A DNA stretch of 64,000 bases from Duganella zoogloeoides (GTDB taxonomy: Bacteria; Pseudomonadota; Gammaproteobacteria; Burkholderiales; Burkholderiaceae_D), in the NCBI RefSeq assembly GCF_034479515.1, contig NZ_CP140152.1, positions 1,674,001 through 1,738,000 on the forward strand. Reading direction: 5' to 3'. The notes below the pieces were generated by a model. It ran no database searches, had not been told where the DNA came from, and saw only the letters and a list, made by a program, of their open reading frames with translations. Position 1 is the first letter of the stretch. The number at the start of each line of letters is the position of its first letter. Of this stretch, positions 1-8,825 are shown in pieces. A program made the translations under genes and the position numbers.

Positions 1-261
1 GGCTATGCCGACGGCTACCCGCGCCACGCGCCGCTCGACACGCCGGTGCTCGTCGATGGCGTACGCACGCGCCTGGTTGGGCGGGTGTCGATGGACATGC
101 TGACGGTGGACCTCACGCACATTCCCGCTGCCACGGTTGGCAGCAAGGTGGTGCTGTGGGGCGACGGCTTGCCGATCGACGAGGTGGCCACTGCTGCCGG
201 CACCATCGGCTATGAGCTGATGTGTGCGCTGGCGCCGCGCGTGGCCGTGGTAGAGGGATAA
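1..261 (+). CDS. alr: Alanine racemase, C-terminal part (cut by window start)
   Basis: Only the last 86 codons and the stop are present. The enzyme interconverts L- and D-alanine with pyridoxal phosphate in the cytoplasm and supplies D-Ala for peptidoglycan. The visible part begins with GYADGYPR, a hallmark of the family, and continues with [13 protein letters not shown] from the C-terminal beta domain, which carries the Met/Asp residues that line the active-site entrance. The stop codon is two bases before the radA start, so the two genes are probably co-transcribed. The assignment rests on these motifs; the PLP lysine lies outside the window. Confidence 0.95.
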   Translation, partial: GYADGYPRHAPLDTPVLVDGVRTRLVGRVSMDMLTVDLTHIPAATVGSKVVLWGDGLPIDEVATAAGTIGYELMCALAPRVAVVEG

Positions 262-263
262 CC

Positions 264-1640
264 GTGGCCAAGGCAAAAACCAATTTTGTGTGCACCGAGT
301 GCGGCAACATCGCCACCAAGTGGACCGGCCAGTGCTCGGCTTGCCAGCAGTGGAATACCATGGTGGAGAGCGTGGTCGAGCAGGGCGGCAACAACCGCTA
401 TTCGCAGCCACAACACCTGGCGCTGGCGCAAACGGCGCCGGTGCTGTCGCTGGCCGATATCGACGCCATCGACGTGCCGCGTTTCGGCACCGGCATCGAG
501 GAATTCGACCGCGTGCTCGGCGGCGGCCTGGTCAGCGGCGGCGTGGTGCTGATCGGCGGCGACCCCGGCATCGGCAAATCGACCTTGCTGTTGCAGGCGC
601 TGGCCAATGTGTCGCACATGAAGCGGGTGTTATATGTAAGCGGCGAAGAATCGGGTGCGCAAATCGCGCTGCGCGCCAAGCGCCTGATGATCGACGCCCG
701 CGATCTGAAATTGCAGGCCGAGATACAGCTGGAAAAAATCCTCGGCACGCTGGCCGACCTCAAGCCCGAAGTGGCCGTGATCGACTCGATCCAGACCGTG
801 TATTCGGATGCGCTCAGTTCGGCGCCGGGTTCGGTGGCGCAAGTGCGCGAATGCGCGGCGCAGCTCACCCGTGCAGCAAAGCAGACCGGCGTGACCATCA
901 TCCTGGTCGGCCACGTCACCAAGGAAGGTGCGCTGGCCGGTCCGCGCGTGCTCGAGCACATCGTCGATACGGTTTTGTATTTCGAGGGCGACAACCATTC
1001 GAGCTTCCGCCTGGTGCGGGCCATTAAGAACCGCTTTGGCGCCGTCAACGAGCTCGGTGTATTTGCCATGACGGAAAAGGGCCTGAAGGGCGTCTCCAAT
1101 CCGTCGGCCTTGTTCTTGTCGCAACATGATAACCAGGTGCCCGGTTCGTGCGTGATGGTCACGCAGGAAGGCACGCGCCCGCTGCTGGTGGAAATCCAGG
1201 CGCTGGTCGATGCCAGCCACTTGCCCAACGCGCGCCGGCTGTCGGTGGGCCTGGAGCAAAACCGTCTGGCCATGCTGCTGGCGGTGCTGCACCGCCATGC
1301 CGGCATTGCCGCGTTCGACCAGGACGTGTTCATCAACGCCGTGGGCGGAGTAAAAATCACCGAGCCGGCGGCCGACCTTGCCGTGCTGCTGGCGATCAAT
1401 TCATCGATGCGCAACAAGCCGCTGCCGCGCGGCTTCGTGGTGTTTGGCGAAGTGGGGCTGGCCGGTGAAATCCGCCCCGCGCCGCGTGGCCAGGAGCGCT
1501 TGCGCGAAGCGGCCAAGCTCGGTTTTTCGATCGCCATGATCCCGAGCGCCAACGCGCCCAAGCAACCGATCGAAGGAATGACGATCATTGCGGTAGATCG
1601 TATCGACGATGCTTTCAATAAGCTGCGCGAAATCCAATAA
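264..1640 (+). CDS. radA: DNA repair/recombination ATPase RadA
   Basis: RadA is a RecA-related helicase-like ATPase that processes branched recombination intermediates. From a GTG start at 264 the protein has 458 residues, typical for the family. It has an N-terminal zinc finger (C10, C13, C24, C27), a Walker A motif GGDPGIGKST at residues 98-107, the RadA-specific KNRFG motif at 255-259, and a C-terminal Lon-like domain. An upstream in-frame ATG at 222 would overlap alr and add residues before the invariant MAKAKTNFVC start, so GTG 264 is preferred. It probably shares a transcript with alr. Confidence 0.97.
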   Translation: MAKAKTNFVCTECGNIATKWTGQCSACQQWNTMVESVVEQGGNNRYSQPQHLALAQTAPVLSLADIDAIDVPRFGTGIEEFDRVLGGGLVSGGVVLIGGDPGIGKSTLLLQALANVSHMKRVLYVSGEESGAQIALRAKRLMIDARDLKLQAEIQLEKILGTLADLKPEVAVIDSIQTVYSDALSSAPGSVAQVRECAAQLTRAAKQTGVTIILVGHVTKEGALAGPRVLEHIVDTVLYFEGDNHSSFRLVRAIKNRFGAVNELGVFAMTEKGLKGVSNPSALFLSQHDNQVPGSCVMVTQEGTRPLLVEIQALVDASHLPNARRLSVGLEQNRLAMLLAVLHRHAGIAAFDQDVFINAVGGVKITEPAADLAVLLAINSSMRNKPLPRGFVVFGEVGLAGEIRPAPRGQERLREAAKLGFSIAMIPSANAPKQPIEGMTIIAVDRIDDAFNKLREIQ

Positions 1641-1650
1641 AGCTGTATTG

Positions 1651-1687
1651 TTACGTGTTTCTAAGAGCAATAGTGCTCTTTACGTAA
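1651..1687 (+). terminator. Hairpin after radA, possible weak terminator
   Basis: Eleven bases after the radA stop, AAGAGCA (1663-1669) pairs perfectly with TGCTCTT (1674-1680) over a 4-nt loop. Outer arms TTACGT (1651-1656) and ACGTAA (1682-1687) can extend the pairing with an internal bulge. There is no clean T tract, so it may be an RNA-stability hairpin or a weak terminator rather than an efficient intrinsic one. Confidence 0.45.
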
Positions 1688-1702
1688 TAAAGGACAGGGA
1701 AA

Positions 1703-2023
1703 TTGTTAGTCGATCAACGATCCGCCGCACGCAAGATCGTGCGCGCCAAGGCAGTGGTGGTAATGGATGGCCTGCCGCCGCAGCAAGGGCGGACCATCGA
1801 TATCAGCGGCATCGGTGTATCGCTCACCTTCGACCATAAGCTGGCGGTCGGCCACATGGGACAGGTCACCTTCGAACTGTTCATGGACGGCAAGGGCCAG
1901 CTGGTCAGCACCCGCTGCAAGGTCAACTACTGCATCTTCAGCGGCGACCAGTTCAAGATCGGTTTCACCTTCGTCAACCCGGACCTCGGGACCATGGCGA
2001 CCGTCAACAAGTTCCTGCGCTGA
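1703..2023 (+). CDS. PilZ domain protein
   Basis: A 106-residue single-domain protein resembling PilZ, the c-di-GMP receptor fold. The beginning QRSAARKIVRAKAVVVMDG and the central DISGIGVSL match the RxxxR and (D/N)xSxxG elements of the domain only loosely. The second element is clear, while the first arginine motif is degenerate, so c-di-GMP binding is uncertain. The start is taken as TTG 1703, with a purine-rich ribosome binding site at 1691-1700; no ATG lies near the domain start. It follows radA after a hairpin and is probably its own unit or a read-through gene. Confidence 0.75.
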   Translation: MLVDQRSAARKIVRAKAVVVMDGLPPQQGRTIDISGIGVSLTFDHKLAVGHMGQVTFELFMDGKGQLVSTRCKVNYCIFSGDQFKIGFTFVNPDLGTMATVNKFLR

Positions 2024-2037
2024 GAATGTAAATCTTG

Positions 2038-2145
2038 CTACGGCGGAGGCGGTTTGATTGAGACGATCTGACCTTTGCTGATCTGGTAAGGCTTGGCGAA
2101 CCACGCCATATCGTCATCATCTATTTGTATGGTGAGCGTTCCCAT
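2038..2145 (-). CDS. Possible 35-residue small protein
   Basis: A minus-strand ORF encodes MGTLTIQIDDDDMAWFAKPY followed by a basic/proline end (last residues KPPPP). A GGGAG ribosome binding site ends 6 nt before the ATG at 2145. The amphipathic start, the four-aspartate run and the proline tail do not look like random out-of-frame translation, and the ORF lies in a gap with no other gene. No family is recognised. It converges on the PilZ gene, with stop codons 14 bp apart. Chance occurrence cannot be excluded for so short an ORF. Confidence 0.45.
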   Translation of the reverse strand: MGTLTIQIDDDDMAWFAKPYQISKGQIVSIKPPPP

Positions 2146-2328
2146 TGCATACTCCCTGGAAGTGCCAAATCGACTTCAGTGTATAGCATTTGTACGGCGT
2201 TGCTGCCGTCGTTTCGTGCAGGATATCGTGCAGCGTATCCTGCCGATACCGCCAAGGTTTTTATTGAAGATTGACTGCACCCACGCAGCAGCCTAAGCTC
2301 GGCACACGATCAATCTTCCGGGGCTTGC
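2146..2328. other. Divergent intergenic region with an inverted repeat
   Basis: This stretch separates the putative small protein (leftward) from the CoA-transferase gene (rightward). The only structure seen is the inverted repeat GCAGGATA (2218-2225) / TATCCTGC (2236-2243) with a 10-bp centre, a plausible operator or hairpin. No confident promoter was identified. Confidence 0.35.
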
Positions 2329-3720
2329 ATGGCTGACGACTCTCATCCTCAATCGCATCATTTGCTGGCCGCCATCTGGGCGGCGCTGGAACTGCCGGCG
2401 CCGGCAAGCGGCGCCGTCACGTTTACCGGCCACGGCAACTTGTCATCGTACTACGCGGTCACCGATCTCGCTGCCGCCTCGATCGGGGCGGCGGCGCTGG
2501 CGGTGCGCGAGCTGGCCACGCTGCAGGGCGGGGCGCAGGCGCCGGTGTGCGTGGACCGTCGTCTTGCTTCGCTATGGTTCGGCTGGTCGCTGGCGCCGGT
2601 CGGCTGGGAGCGACCGGCCTTGTGGGATGCGGTGGCCGGCGACTATGCGTGCCAGGACGGCTGGATACGGCTGCACACCAATGCGCCGCACCACCGCGAC
2701 GCTGCGCTCGATGTGCTCGGTTGCGGGCCGGACCGGCAGGCCGTGGAACGGGCGGTCGCCAGGTGGCCAGGGGCGGCGCTGGAGGCGGCAGTCGTCGCCA
2801 ACGGCGGTTGCGCCGCGCAGATGCGCTCGGCCGACGACTGGCGCGTCCATCCGCAAGGACTGGCAGTTGCCGCCGAGCCGCTGATCGCGTTTGACAGCCA
2901 GCCCTGCAACGCGCAGGCTGGCTTGACCGGCACGGCGGCGCGGCCGTTGGCGGGCCTCAAGGTGCTGGATTTGACGCGGGTGCTGGCCGGCCCCATCGCC
3001 ACGCGCTTCCTGGCCGGTTACGGCGCCGACGTGCTGCGCATCGATGCGCCGGACTGGAACGAACCGGGCGTGATTCCTGAAGTCACGCCCGGCAAGCGCT
3101 GCGCCCGGCTGGACTTGCATCATGCGCCCGATCGCGCCGAGTTCGAGCTGTTGCTGGCCGGGGCGGACGTGCTGGTCCATGGTTACCGCCCCGAAGCACT
3201 GGCACGGCTGGGCTACGGCGAGGCACATCGCCGGCAAGTCAATCCCGGCCTGGTCGATGTCAGCCTCGACGCCTATGGCTGGAGCGGCCCGTGGGCCGGC
3301 CGGCGCGGTTTCGATAGCCTGCTGCAGATGAGTTGCGGCATCGCCGAGCACGGCATGCAGGCCAGCGGCGCCGGCAAACCGGTACCGCTGCCGGTGCAGG
3401 CGCTCGATCACGCGACCGGTTACCTGATGGCCGCCGCCGTGGTGCGCGGCCTGATCGTCAAGGCGACGCAGCAGCGGTCAACCCGGGCGCGGCTGTCGCT
3501 GGCGCGCACGGCGGCGTTGTTGATGACCGCGCCCGGCGATATCAGCGCCCAGCCGCTGGCGCCGGTTGCAGCCGACGATTACGCACCGGAACTCGAGCAT
3601 ACCGACTGGGGCCCGGCCCGGCGGTTGCGCCCGCCGGCGGTGATCGACGGCATGGCGATGGCGTGGCAGCGTGGCGCCAGCGACCTCGGGTCGGCGCCGG
3701 CACGGTGGCGCGCGCCATAA
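2329..3720 (+). CDS. Class III CoA-transferase (CaiB/BaiF family), apparently permuted
   Basis: Members of this family move CoA between carboxylic acids or isomerise CoA esters in the cytoplasm. The signature LKVLDLTRVLAGP, normally near residue 10, starts only at about residue 210 here. It is followed by GADVLRID and the RGFDSLLQMSCGI segment, whose Asp329 aligns with the catalytic aspartate of the family. The first 200 residues contain YACQDGWIRLHTN, which resembles the C-terminal half of ordinary members. The 463-residue protein therefore looks circularly rearranged or fused. The ATG at 2329 follows GGGGCTTGC, a weak ribosome binding site. The substrate is unknown and there are no pathway neighbours. 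Confidence 0.8.
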   Translation: MADDSHPQSHHLLAAIWAALELPAPASGAVTFTGHGNLSSYYAVTDLAAASIGAAALAVRELATLQGGAQAPVCVDRRLASLWFGWSLAPVGWERPALWDAVAGDYACQDGWIRLHTNAPHHRDAALDVLGCGPDRQAVERAVARWPGAALEAAVVANGGCAAQMRSADDWRVHPQGLAVAAEPLIAFDSQPCNAQAGLTGTAARPLAGLKVLDLTRVLAGPIATRFLAGYGADVLRIDAPDWNEPGVIPEVTPGKRCARLDLHHAPDRAEFELLLAGADVLVHGYRPEALARLGYGEAHRRQVNPGLVDVSLDAYGWSGPWAGRRGFDSLLQMSCGIAEHGMQASGAGKPVPLPVQALDHATGYLMAAAVVRGLIVKATQQRSTRARLSLARTAALLMTAPGDISAQPLAPVAADDYAPELEHTDWGPARRLRPPAVIDGMAMAWQRGASDLGSAPARWRAP

Positions 3721-3748
3721 AAAAAAGCCGGCGCTCCAGGCGCCGGCT
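3719..3748 (-). terminator. Intrinsic terminator of the siderophore receptor gene
   Basis: The stem GCCGGCGC (3727-3734) / GCGCCGGC (3740-3747) has a 5-nt loop and is followed on the minus strand by a run of eight T (3719-3726 read in reverse). It lies 20 bp past the receptor stop and touches the stop of the convergent CoA-transferase gene. Confidence 0.85.
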
Positions 3749-3768
3749 GCAGTTAGTGCATCAGGACA

Positions 3769-5964
3769 TCAGAAACGGTATTTGAGCGCAGCCGTCACGC
3801 GGCGTGGCGCACCATACGTGATCTGGTTGTACGCGGCAAACATGGCCAGGTGTTTCTTGTCGGTCAAGTTGTCCACGTTCAGCTGCGCCGACCAGTTCTT
3901 GTTGATCTCGTAGCGCGCCATCAGGTTGACCATCGCGAACGAGTCTTGCAGGATCTGGTTGTTGGTGGTGTTGCCGGCAGGCGCGGCCGGGTCGGTGGTG
4001 TAGGTTTTGCCTTCCCAGTTGATGCCGCCGCCCACGGTGACGCCGGCCAGCGGGCCGGACAGGTCGTAGGTGGTGAACACGCGGAACAGGTCGCGCGGAT
4101 AGATGCTGTTGAACGGCAGGCCGTCGGCATCCTTGGCGCTGTAGTGGGTGTAGCTGGCGCTGGCGTTCCAGCCGCGCGCCACTTCGCCCGTTACTTCCAG
4201 GTCGAAGCCCTCGCTGGTGGCGCCGTCGGCAGCGCGATAGTACGCTTCCGGCAGCGTGCTGCCCGGACGCACCACATTGCCGGCCGCCTGGGCCAGCTTG
4301 TCCTGCGAAATCTTGAACAATGCGAACGACGCGTTCACGCGGCCGTCGAGGAATTCGCCCTTGATGCCGATTTCCTTGTTTTTGCCTTCGATCGGATCGA
4401 GGTAGTTGCCGGCAAGGTCCTTGTAGTTCTGCGGCTGGAAGATTTCGGTGTAGCTGCCGTACGCCGAGAAGGTGCTGTTGATGTCGTACACCAGGCCGGC
4501 ATATGGCGTGACTTCGTTGTCATGCTTGATGTTGTAGGCAGTGGTGTACAGGCCGGTGCCCGATTTCTCGTACTTGGTGACGCGTGCGCCGACGATCAGC
4601 TTGAGCGGATCGGCCAGCGAGAAGCGGCCCACGCCGTAGAGGCCGTCCTGGGTGGTTTCACTGCGCTCGTAGAACGTCTCGGGACCCCAGGTCGGTGTAG
4701 GGTAGGCGGCCGGATTCCAGTTGTTGAAGTTGCCGACCGACGAGTCGGCAGTGCCGAAGTCGGCAGCGCGGCTGTTGGAGTTGAACTTTTGCTTCGAGTG
4801 GGTGTAACCGAAGGCGGCGTCATGCTTGCGGCCGCCCAGGTTGAACGAGCCGTTCAGTTGAATGCCGGCGTCCTGCTGCTTGGTCTCGGTGACGTAGGCG
4901 CCGGAGAAGGCGAACATGCCCAGGCCGGTCACGCGGTCCGGCGTGCCCGACAGGTACAGCAAGGCGGAGTCCGATTTACGCACGCTGTCGGTGTAGGATG
5001 CGCGCAGTTTCCAGCCGTTGTCGAACGTGTGTTCGAGGTTGGCAAAGGCGTTGTTATACGAGGTTTCCCACTTGGTCCAGTTGGCGGTGGACGTTTTGGA
5101 TACATCCCAGTTGGTTTGCGTGCCATCGCTGTACCAGAATGGCAGGCCGCCCCACATCGGGCCGTTCGGATCGGTGGTCTGGCGGCTGAAGCCGACCGAT
5201 ACCAGCGTGGAAGGCGTGAGGTCGGCTTCGACGGTAGCATAAATGGTGTTGTCGTCGGTCTTGAGCGAGTTGACGTAGCTGTCGGCCTTGTGGATTTCGC
5301 CCACCACGCGGGCGCGCACATTGCCCGACTTGGTGAGCGGGGTGGAAACGTCGACCAGGCCACGGCGGTCGCTCCAGCTGCCGACCGACACGTCGGCCGA
5401 CCCGGTGAGCACCTTGCTGGTGGCGCGCTTGCGCACCAGGTTGATCGAGGCGGACGGGTTGCCGGCGCCGGTCATCAGGCCGGTGGAGCCGCGCACGACT
5501 TCCACGCGGTCATAAGTTGCCAGGCTGGACAGGGTCTCGCCGCCGCTCCATTGTTGTTGCCAGGTGGTGGGCACGCCATCGATTTGCAGGTTGTCGATGT
5601 CGAAACCGCGCGAGGTGAAACCACCGCGGTGGGTTTCGTACTGGTTGACCGAGACGCCGGCCACGTTGTTGATGACATCGGTGACGTTTTGCAGGAACTG
5701 GTCCTGGATGCGCTGTTGGGTGATCACGGTCACCGATTGCGGCGTATCGCGCAGCGACATGTCCAGCGGCGTTGCCGAGCGGGTACGACCGACATTGTAA
5801 GTGCCGGTGGTGTCATCGGTTTTTTGAGCCGACACTTCAACTTGTTGCAATACAGCATCCTGTCCGGCGGTCTGTGCCTGGACCAGTAACGGCATGGCAA
5901 GCGCGACAGCGACCGCGAGACGATTGAGGGTAAGACCCGTGCGGGCGTGTGCTTGCTGATTCAT
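3769..5964 (-). CDS. TonB-dependent siderophore receptor (FhuE/FpvA type)
   Basis: An outer-membrane beta-barrel that imports ferric siderophores using TonB energy. The 731-residue protein starts at ATG 5964 with a signal peptide ending near VQAQT. The plug domain includes LRDTPQSVTVITQQRIQD and GFDIDNLQIDGVP, and the barrel ends in the outer-membrane signature ALKYRF. A longer in-frame extension to 6054 would run through the Fur box and lacks a signal sequence, so it was rejected. There is no STN signalling domain, unlike the receptor at 44811-47279. A Fur box lies about 50 bp upstream, consistent with iron repression. The specific siderophore cannot be told from sequence. Confidence 0.93.
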   Translation of the reverse strand: MNQQAHARTGLTLNRLAVAVALAMPLLVQAQTAGQDAVLQQVEVSAQKTDDTTGTYNVGRTRSATPLDMSLRDTPQSVTVITQQRIQDQFLQNVTDVINNVAGVSVNQYETHRGGFTSRGFDIDNLQIDGVPTTWQQQWSGGETLSSLATYDRVEVVRGSTGLMTGAGNPSASINLVRKRATSKVLTGSADVSVGSWSDRRGLVDVSTPLTKSGNVRARVVGEIHKADSYVNSLKTDDNTIYATVEADLTPSTLVSVGFSRQTTDPNGPMWGGLPFWYSDGTQTNWDVSKTSTANWTKWETSYNNAFANLEHTFDNGWKLRASYTDSVRKSDSALLYLSGTPDRVTGLGMFAFSGAYVTETKQQDAGIQLNGSFNLGGRKHDAAFGYTHSKQKFNSNSRAADFGTADSSVGNFNNWNPAAYPTPTWGPETFYERSETTQDGLYGVGRFSLADPLKLIVGARVTKYEKSGTGLYTTAYNIKHDNEVTPYAGLVYDINSTFSAYGSYTEIFQPQNYKDLAGNYLDPIEGKNKEIGIKGEFLDGRVNASFALFKISQDKLAQAAGNVVRPGSTLPEAYYRAADGATSEGFDLEVTGEVARGWNASASYTHYSAKDADGLPFNSIYPRDLFRVFTTYDLSGPLAGVTVGGGINWEGKTYTTDPAAPAGNTTNNQILQDSFAMVNLMARYEINKNWSAQLNVDNLTDKKHLAMFAAYNQITYGAPRRVTAALKYRF

Positions 5965-6016
5965 GTTTGCTGTAGTCCTGTTGGTAGAATAAAAATGAAA
6001 ACTTTTAGGCGAAAAC

Positions 6017-6035
6017 AATAATGATAACGATTCGC
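6017..6035 (-). promoter_or_regulatory. Fur box upstream of the siderophore receptor
   Basis: The sequence AATAATGATAACGATTCGC matches the 19-bp Fur consensus at 14 positions and lies 53 bp before the receptor ATG. It is also about 120 bp from the promoter of the rightward FliD-like gene, which it is less likely to control. Confidence 0.75.
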
Positions 6036-6153
6036 ATTCTAAAGTCAACGGCAAGCCGTTAATTGTGCAATGAAAGTCAATGATGCAGAAGGAAGAGGTT
6101 CGTTTTCCACGGCACCGACGGATAGAAGCGAAATTGGCCGCCTGTTCATTGCT

Positions 6154-6181
6154 TTGAAATAGAGTTTCTGTAGCATACTAT
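6154..6181 (+). promoter_or_regulatory. Predicted sigma-70 promoter of the FliD-like gene
   Basis: TTGAAA (6154-6159) and TACTAT (6176-6181) are 16 bp apart, placing the transcript start about 30 bp before the ATG at 6220. No sigma-28 (FliA) flagellar promoter pattern was seen. Confidence 0.5.
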
Positions 6182-6219
6182 TGGTATATATAACTGCCGA
6201 AAACAGCCGAGACCCCGCT

Positions 6220-7623
6220 ATGGCCATCAATCCGCTCACCAGCTCTGCCACCAACACTGCCAGCACCACCTCATCGATCAGCGCCGACGTGTACAAGCGC
6301 GTCGAGCAGACTATGATGTCGCAGAACAATGGCGCGACCAGGCTCAACGCCGCGCTGGCCAGCAGCCAGACCAAGCTCTCCGGCCTGGGCCAGTTGCAAA
6401 GTGCGCTGGGCAGTTTCCAGTCGATCGCTGCGGCATTGACCGGCAGCGGCCTGTCCACTTCGGCCGCCAGTTCCGATAAAACCGTCCTCACCGCCACGTC
6501 GACCGGCGGCGCCAAGGCCGGTACGTATGCGATCAACATCCAGCAGCTGGCGCAGGGCCAGTTCCTCACCAGCGGCGAATTCAGCTCCGCCACCGCCAAG
6601 GTCGGCACCGGCGCGCCCACCACCGTCAAGATCGACTTCGGCACGGCCGGCGACAAGGGCTTTACGACCAACGGCACCGCCACCAGCAAGACCATTTCCA
6701 TCGACAGCACCAACAACACCGTTGAAGGCATCGCTGCCGCCTTCAAGGCCGCGGGCGTGGACGTCACGGTGGCCAAGGGCGACGATGGCAAGGTGTCGCT
6801 GTCGATCGCCGGCCAGAACGGCGAGGCCAACAGCATGCGCATCAGCGTCAGTGGCGACGGCGCGCTGAAAAACCTGCTCGGCTACGATCCCGACGAAAAA
6901 GGTAAGCAGGGCTTCAAGCAGACCACGGCCGCCCGGGACGCCATCCTCACGGTCGATGGCAAGGAGATCAAGAGCGCCAGCAACACGCTGGACAAGAACA
7001 AGGGCATAGACGGCGCCGCGCTTACGCTCACTGGCAAGGGCAAGGCCGACATCACCATCAGCCAGGATGCCAGCAAGATCGGCGACAACCTCAAGACCTT
7101 CGTGGCCGCCTACAACGACCTCAACAGCAAGCTGAAAACCCTGGCGGGCGGCGCCCTCAAGGGCGACACCGCGCTGGGCCAGGTCACCATGCAGATGGAC
7201 CTGCTGCTCAAAACGGGGGGCGGCAACGTGTCCTCGTCGGCGCTGGCGGCGGCCGGCATCAGCCAGGACAAGGACGGCAACCTGGTGATCGACGACAAGA
7301 AAATGCAGGCAGCCATCACTGCCGACTCGTCGCAGGTCGCCAAGCTGTTTACCAACGACGGCAAGGGCCTGGCCGACCTGATGGGCGCGAAAGCGACCTC
7401 GTTTACCGACAAGAACAGCGTGATCAGCCGCGAAACCACCCAGGTCAACCGCGAGCTCGACGCCACCAACACCAAGCGTGCCGCGCTGACCAAGGCACTC
7501 ACCGCCCAGGCCACCGCGCTGGCGGCGCTGTACTCGGCGCAGTCGCAGACCGGCACCGGCGGCGGCATGTTCGGCACCGGCAGCACCGGGTCCACCGGCA
7601 CCTTGTTCGATTTGCTCGGCTAA
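6220..7623 (+). CDS. FliD-like flagellar hook-associated protein 2
   Basis: FliD forms the cap at the tip of the flagellar filament and helps flagellin fold. This 467-residue protein has the FliD N-terminal domain (about residues 20-120, including the ASSDKTVLTATSTGGAKAGT region and INIQQLAQG) and the C-terminal domain (about 230-440, ending in long helices). The tail is unusual, a Gly/Ser/Thr-rich segment with GTGGGMFGTGSTGSTG and LFDLLG. The start MAINPLTSS at 6220 was chosen over an upstream TTG at 6181 because the latter adds non-homologous residues. No flagellar gene is nearby, so it may be a secondary cap protein. The filament partner is unknown. Confidence 0.85.
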   Translation: MAINPLTSSATNTASTTSSISADVYKRVEQTMMSQNNGATRLNAALASSQTKLSGLGQLQSALGSFQSIAAALTGSGLSTSAASSDKTVLTATSTGGAKAGTYAINIQQLAQGQFLTSGEFSSATAKVGTGAPTTVKIDFGTAGDKGFTTNGTATSKTISIDSTNNTVEGIAAAFKAAGVDVTVAKGDDGKVSLSIAGQNGEANSMRISVSGDGALKNLLGYDPDEKGKQGFKQTTAARDAILTVDGKEIKSASNTLDKNKGIDGAALTLTGKGKADITISQDASKIGDNLKTFVAAYNDLNSKLKTLAGGALKGDTALGQVTMQMDLLLKTGGGNVSSSALAAAGISQDKDGNLVIDDKKMQAAITADSSQVAKLFTNDGKGLADLMGAKATSFTDKNSVISRETTQVNRELDATNTKRAALTKALTAQATALAALYSAQSQTGTGGGMFGTGSTGSTGTLFDLLG

Positions 7624-7700
7624 TCCAAACGAACCGCTTGCACGTAACGGCCCGATGCCGGATCATCACGGCTTGTGTATGAATCCCACTCGGAGGTGTT

Positions 7701-8810
7701 ATGGCAGGAAAGTTCGTTGGCGTGCTGGCGGTGGCCGCAGTGGCCGGATCGATGGTGACTGGTCTGGCTCAGGCGCAAGAGGAAAAAGTCCTCAACATCT
7801 ATAACTGGTCCGACTACATCGCGGAAGACACGGTCAAGAATTTCGAGAAAGAGACCGGCATCAAGGTGCGCTATGATGTGTTCGACAACAACGAAATCCT
7901 GAACTCCAAGCTCGTGGCCGGCAAGTCGGGCTACGACATCGTGGTGCCCACCGCCCAGTGGGCGCGCCTGCAAATCGAAGGCAAGCTGCTGCGCAAGCTC
8001 GACAAATCGAAGCTGCCCAACCTGAAAAACCTCGATCCGGCGATCCAGGCCAAGCTGGCCAGCATCGACCCGAACAACGAATACCTGGTGGACTGGCTGT
8101 GGGGTTACACCACGGTCGGCATCAACGTCAATAAGGTGAAAGCCGCGCTCGGCGGCATGCCGATGCCGGCCAATGCCTGGGACCTGGTGTTCGATCCCAA
8201 GTATGCATCCAAGGTGAAATCGTGCGGCGTGTCGTTCCTCGATTCGCCGTCCGAAGTATTGCCGGCCGCGCTGATGTATCTCGGCAAACCGGCGTACTCG
8301 AAAAACGCTGCCGACTATGCGGAAGCTGGCAAGCTGCTGCAAACCATCCGTCCCAACGTCACCCTGTTCAGTTCGTCCGGCTATATCAACGACATGGCCA
8401 ATGGCGCCGTGTGCGTGGCGCTGGGCTGGTCGGGCGACATCAATATCGCCCGCCAACGCGCGCTCGACGCCAAGAACGGCAATGTGATCGAGGTGCTGGT
8501 ACCGAAAACCCCGGCCGCGCTGGTATTCGACACCATGGCCATTCCCGCCGACGCCCCGCACCCGAACAACGCCCACCTGTGGATCAACTACATCATGCGC
8601 CCGGAAGTGCATGCCAGCCTGACCAACAAGGTGTTCTACGCCAACCCGAACACGGCCAGCATGAAGTTCGTGCGCAAGGATATCGCCGGCAACAAGACCG
8701 TGTTCCTGTCCGATGCGGACAAGCAGCGCATGGCCGCGCCGGAGTCGGTGCCGGCCGATATCCGCCGCGTGATTACCCGCACTTACACCAAGTTCAAGAC
8801 GGGCCGCTAA
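7701..8810 (+). CDS. Putrescine/polyamine ABC transporter substrate-binding protein
   Basis: A periplasmic binding protein of the PotD/PotF family that delivers polyamines to an ABC transporter. The 369-residue protein has a signal peptide ending in AQAQ and the family start VLNIYNWSDYIAEDTV, followed by the GYDIVVPT and DWLWGYTTVGIN segments typical of PotF-like proteins. A strong ribosome binding site GGAGGTG precedes the ATG. It stands alone: the permease and ATPase genes (potGHI) are not adjacent, so it either serves a transporter encoded elsewhere or acts as a free sensor. Putrescine rather than spermidine is only a similarity-based guess. Confidence 0.9.
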   Translation: MAGKFVGVLAVAAVAGSMVTGLAQAQEEKVLNIYNWSDYIAEDTVKNFEKETGIKVRYDVFDNNEILNSKLVAGKSGYDIVVPTAQWARLQIEGKLLRKLDKSKLPNLKNLDPAIQAKLASIDPNNEYLVDWLWGYTTVGINVNKVKAALGGMPMPANAWDLVFDPKYASKVKSCGVSFLDSPSEVLPAALMYLGKPAYSKNAADYAEAGKLLQTIRPNVTLFSSSGYINDMANGAVCVALGWSGDINIARQRALDAKNGNVIEVLVPKTPAALVFDTMAIPADAPHPNNAHLWINYIMRPEVHASLTNKVFYANPNTASMKFVRKDIAGNKTVFLSDADKQRMAAPESVPADIRRVITRTYTKFKTGR

Positions 8811-8825
8811 GCCCGTTCCCCGAAC

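Noticed and set aside
3850..5889. A 679-codon plus-strand frame opposite the TonB receptor
   Set aside because: Shadow of the receptor gene; composition is Val/Ala/Gly/Arg-rich with no motif.
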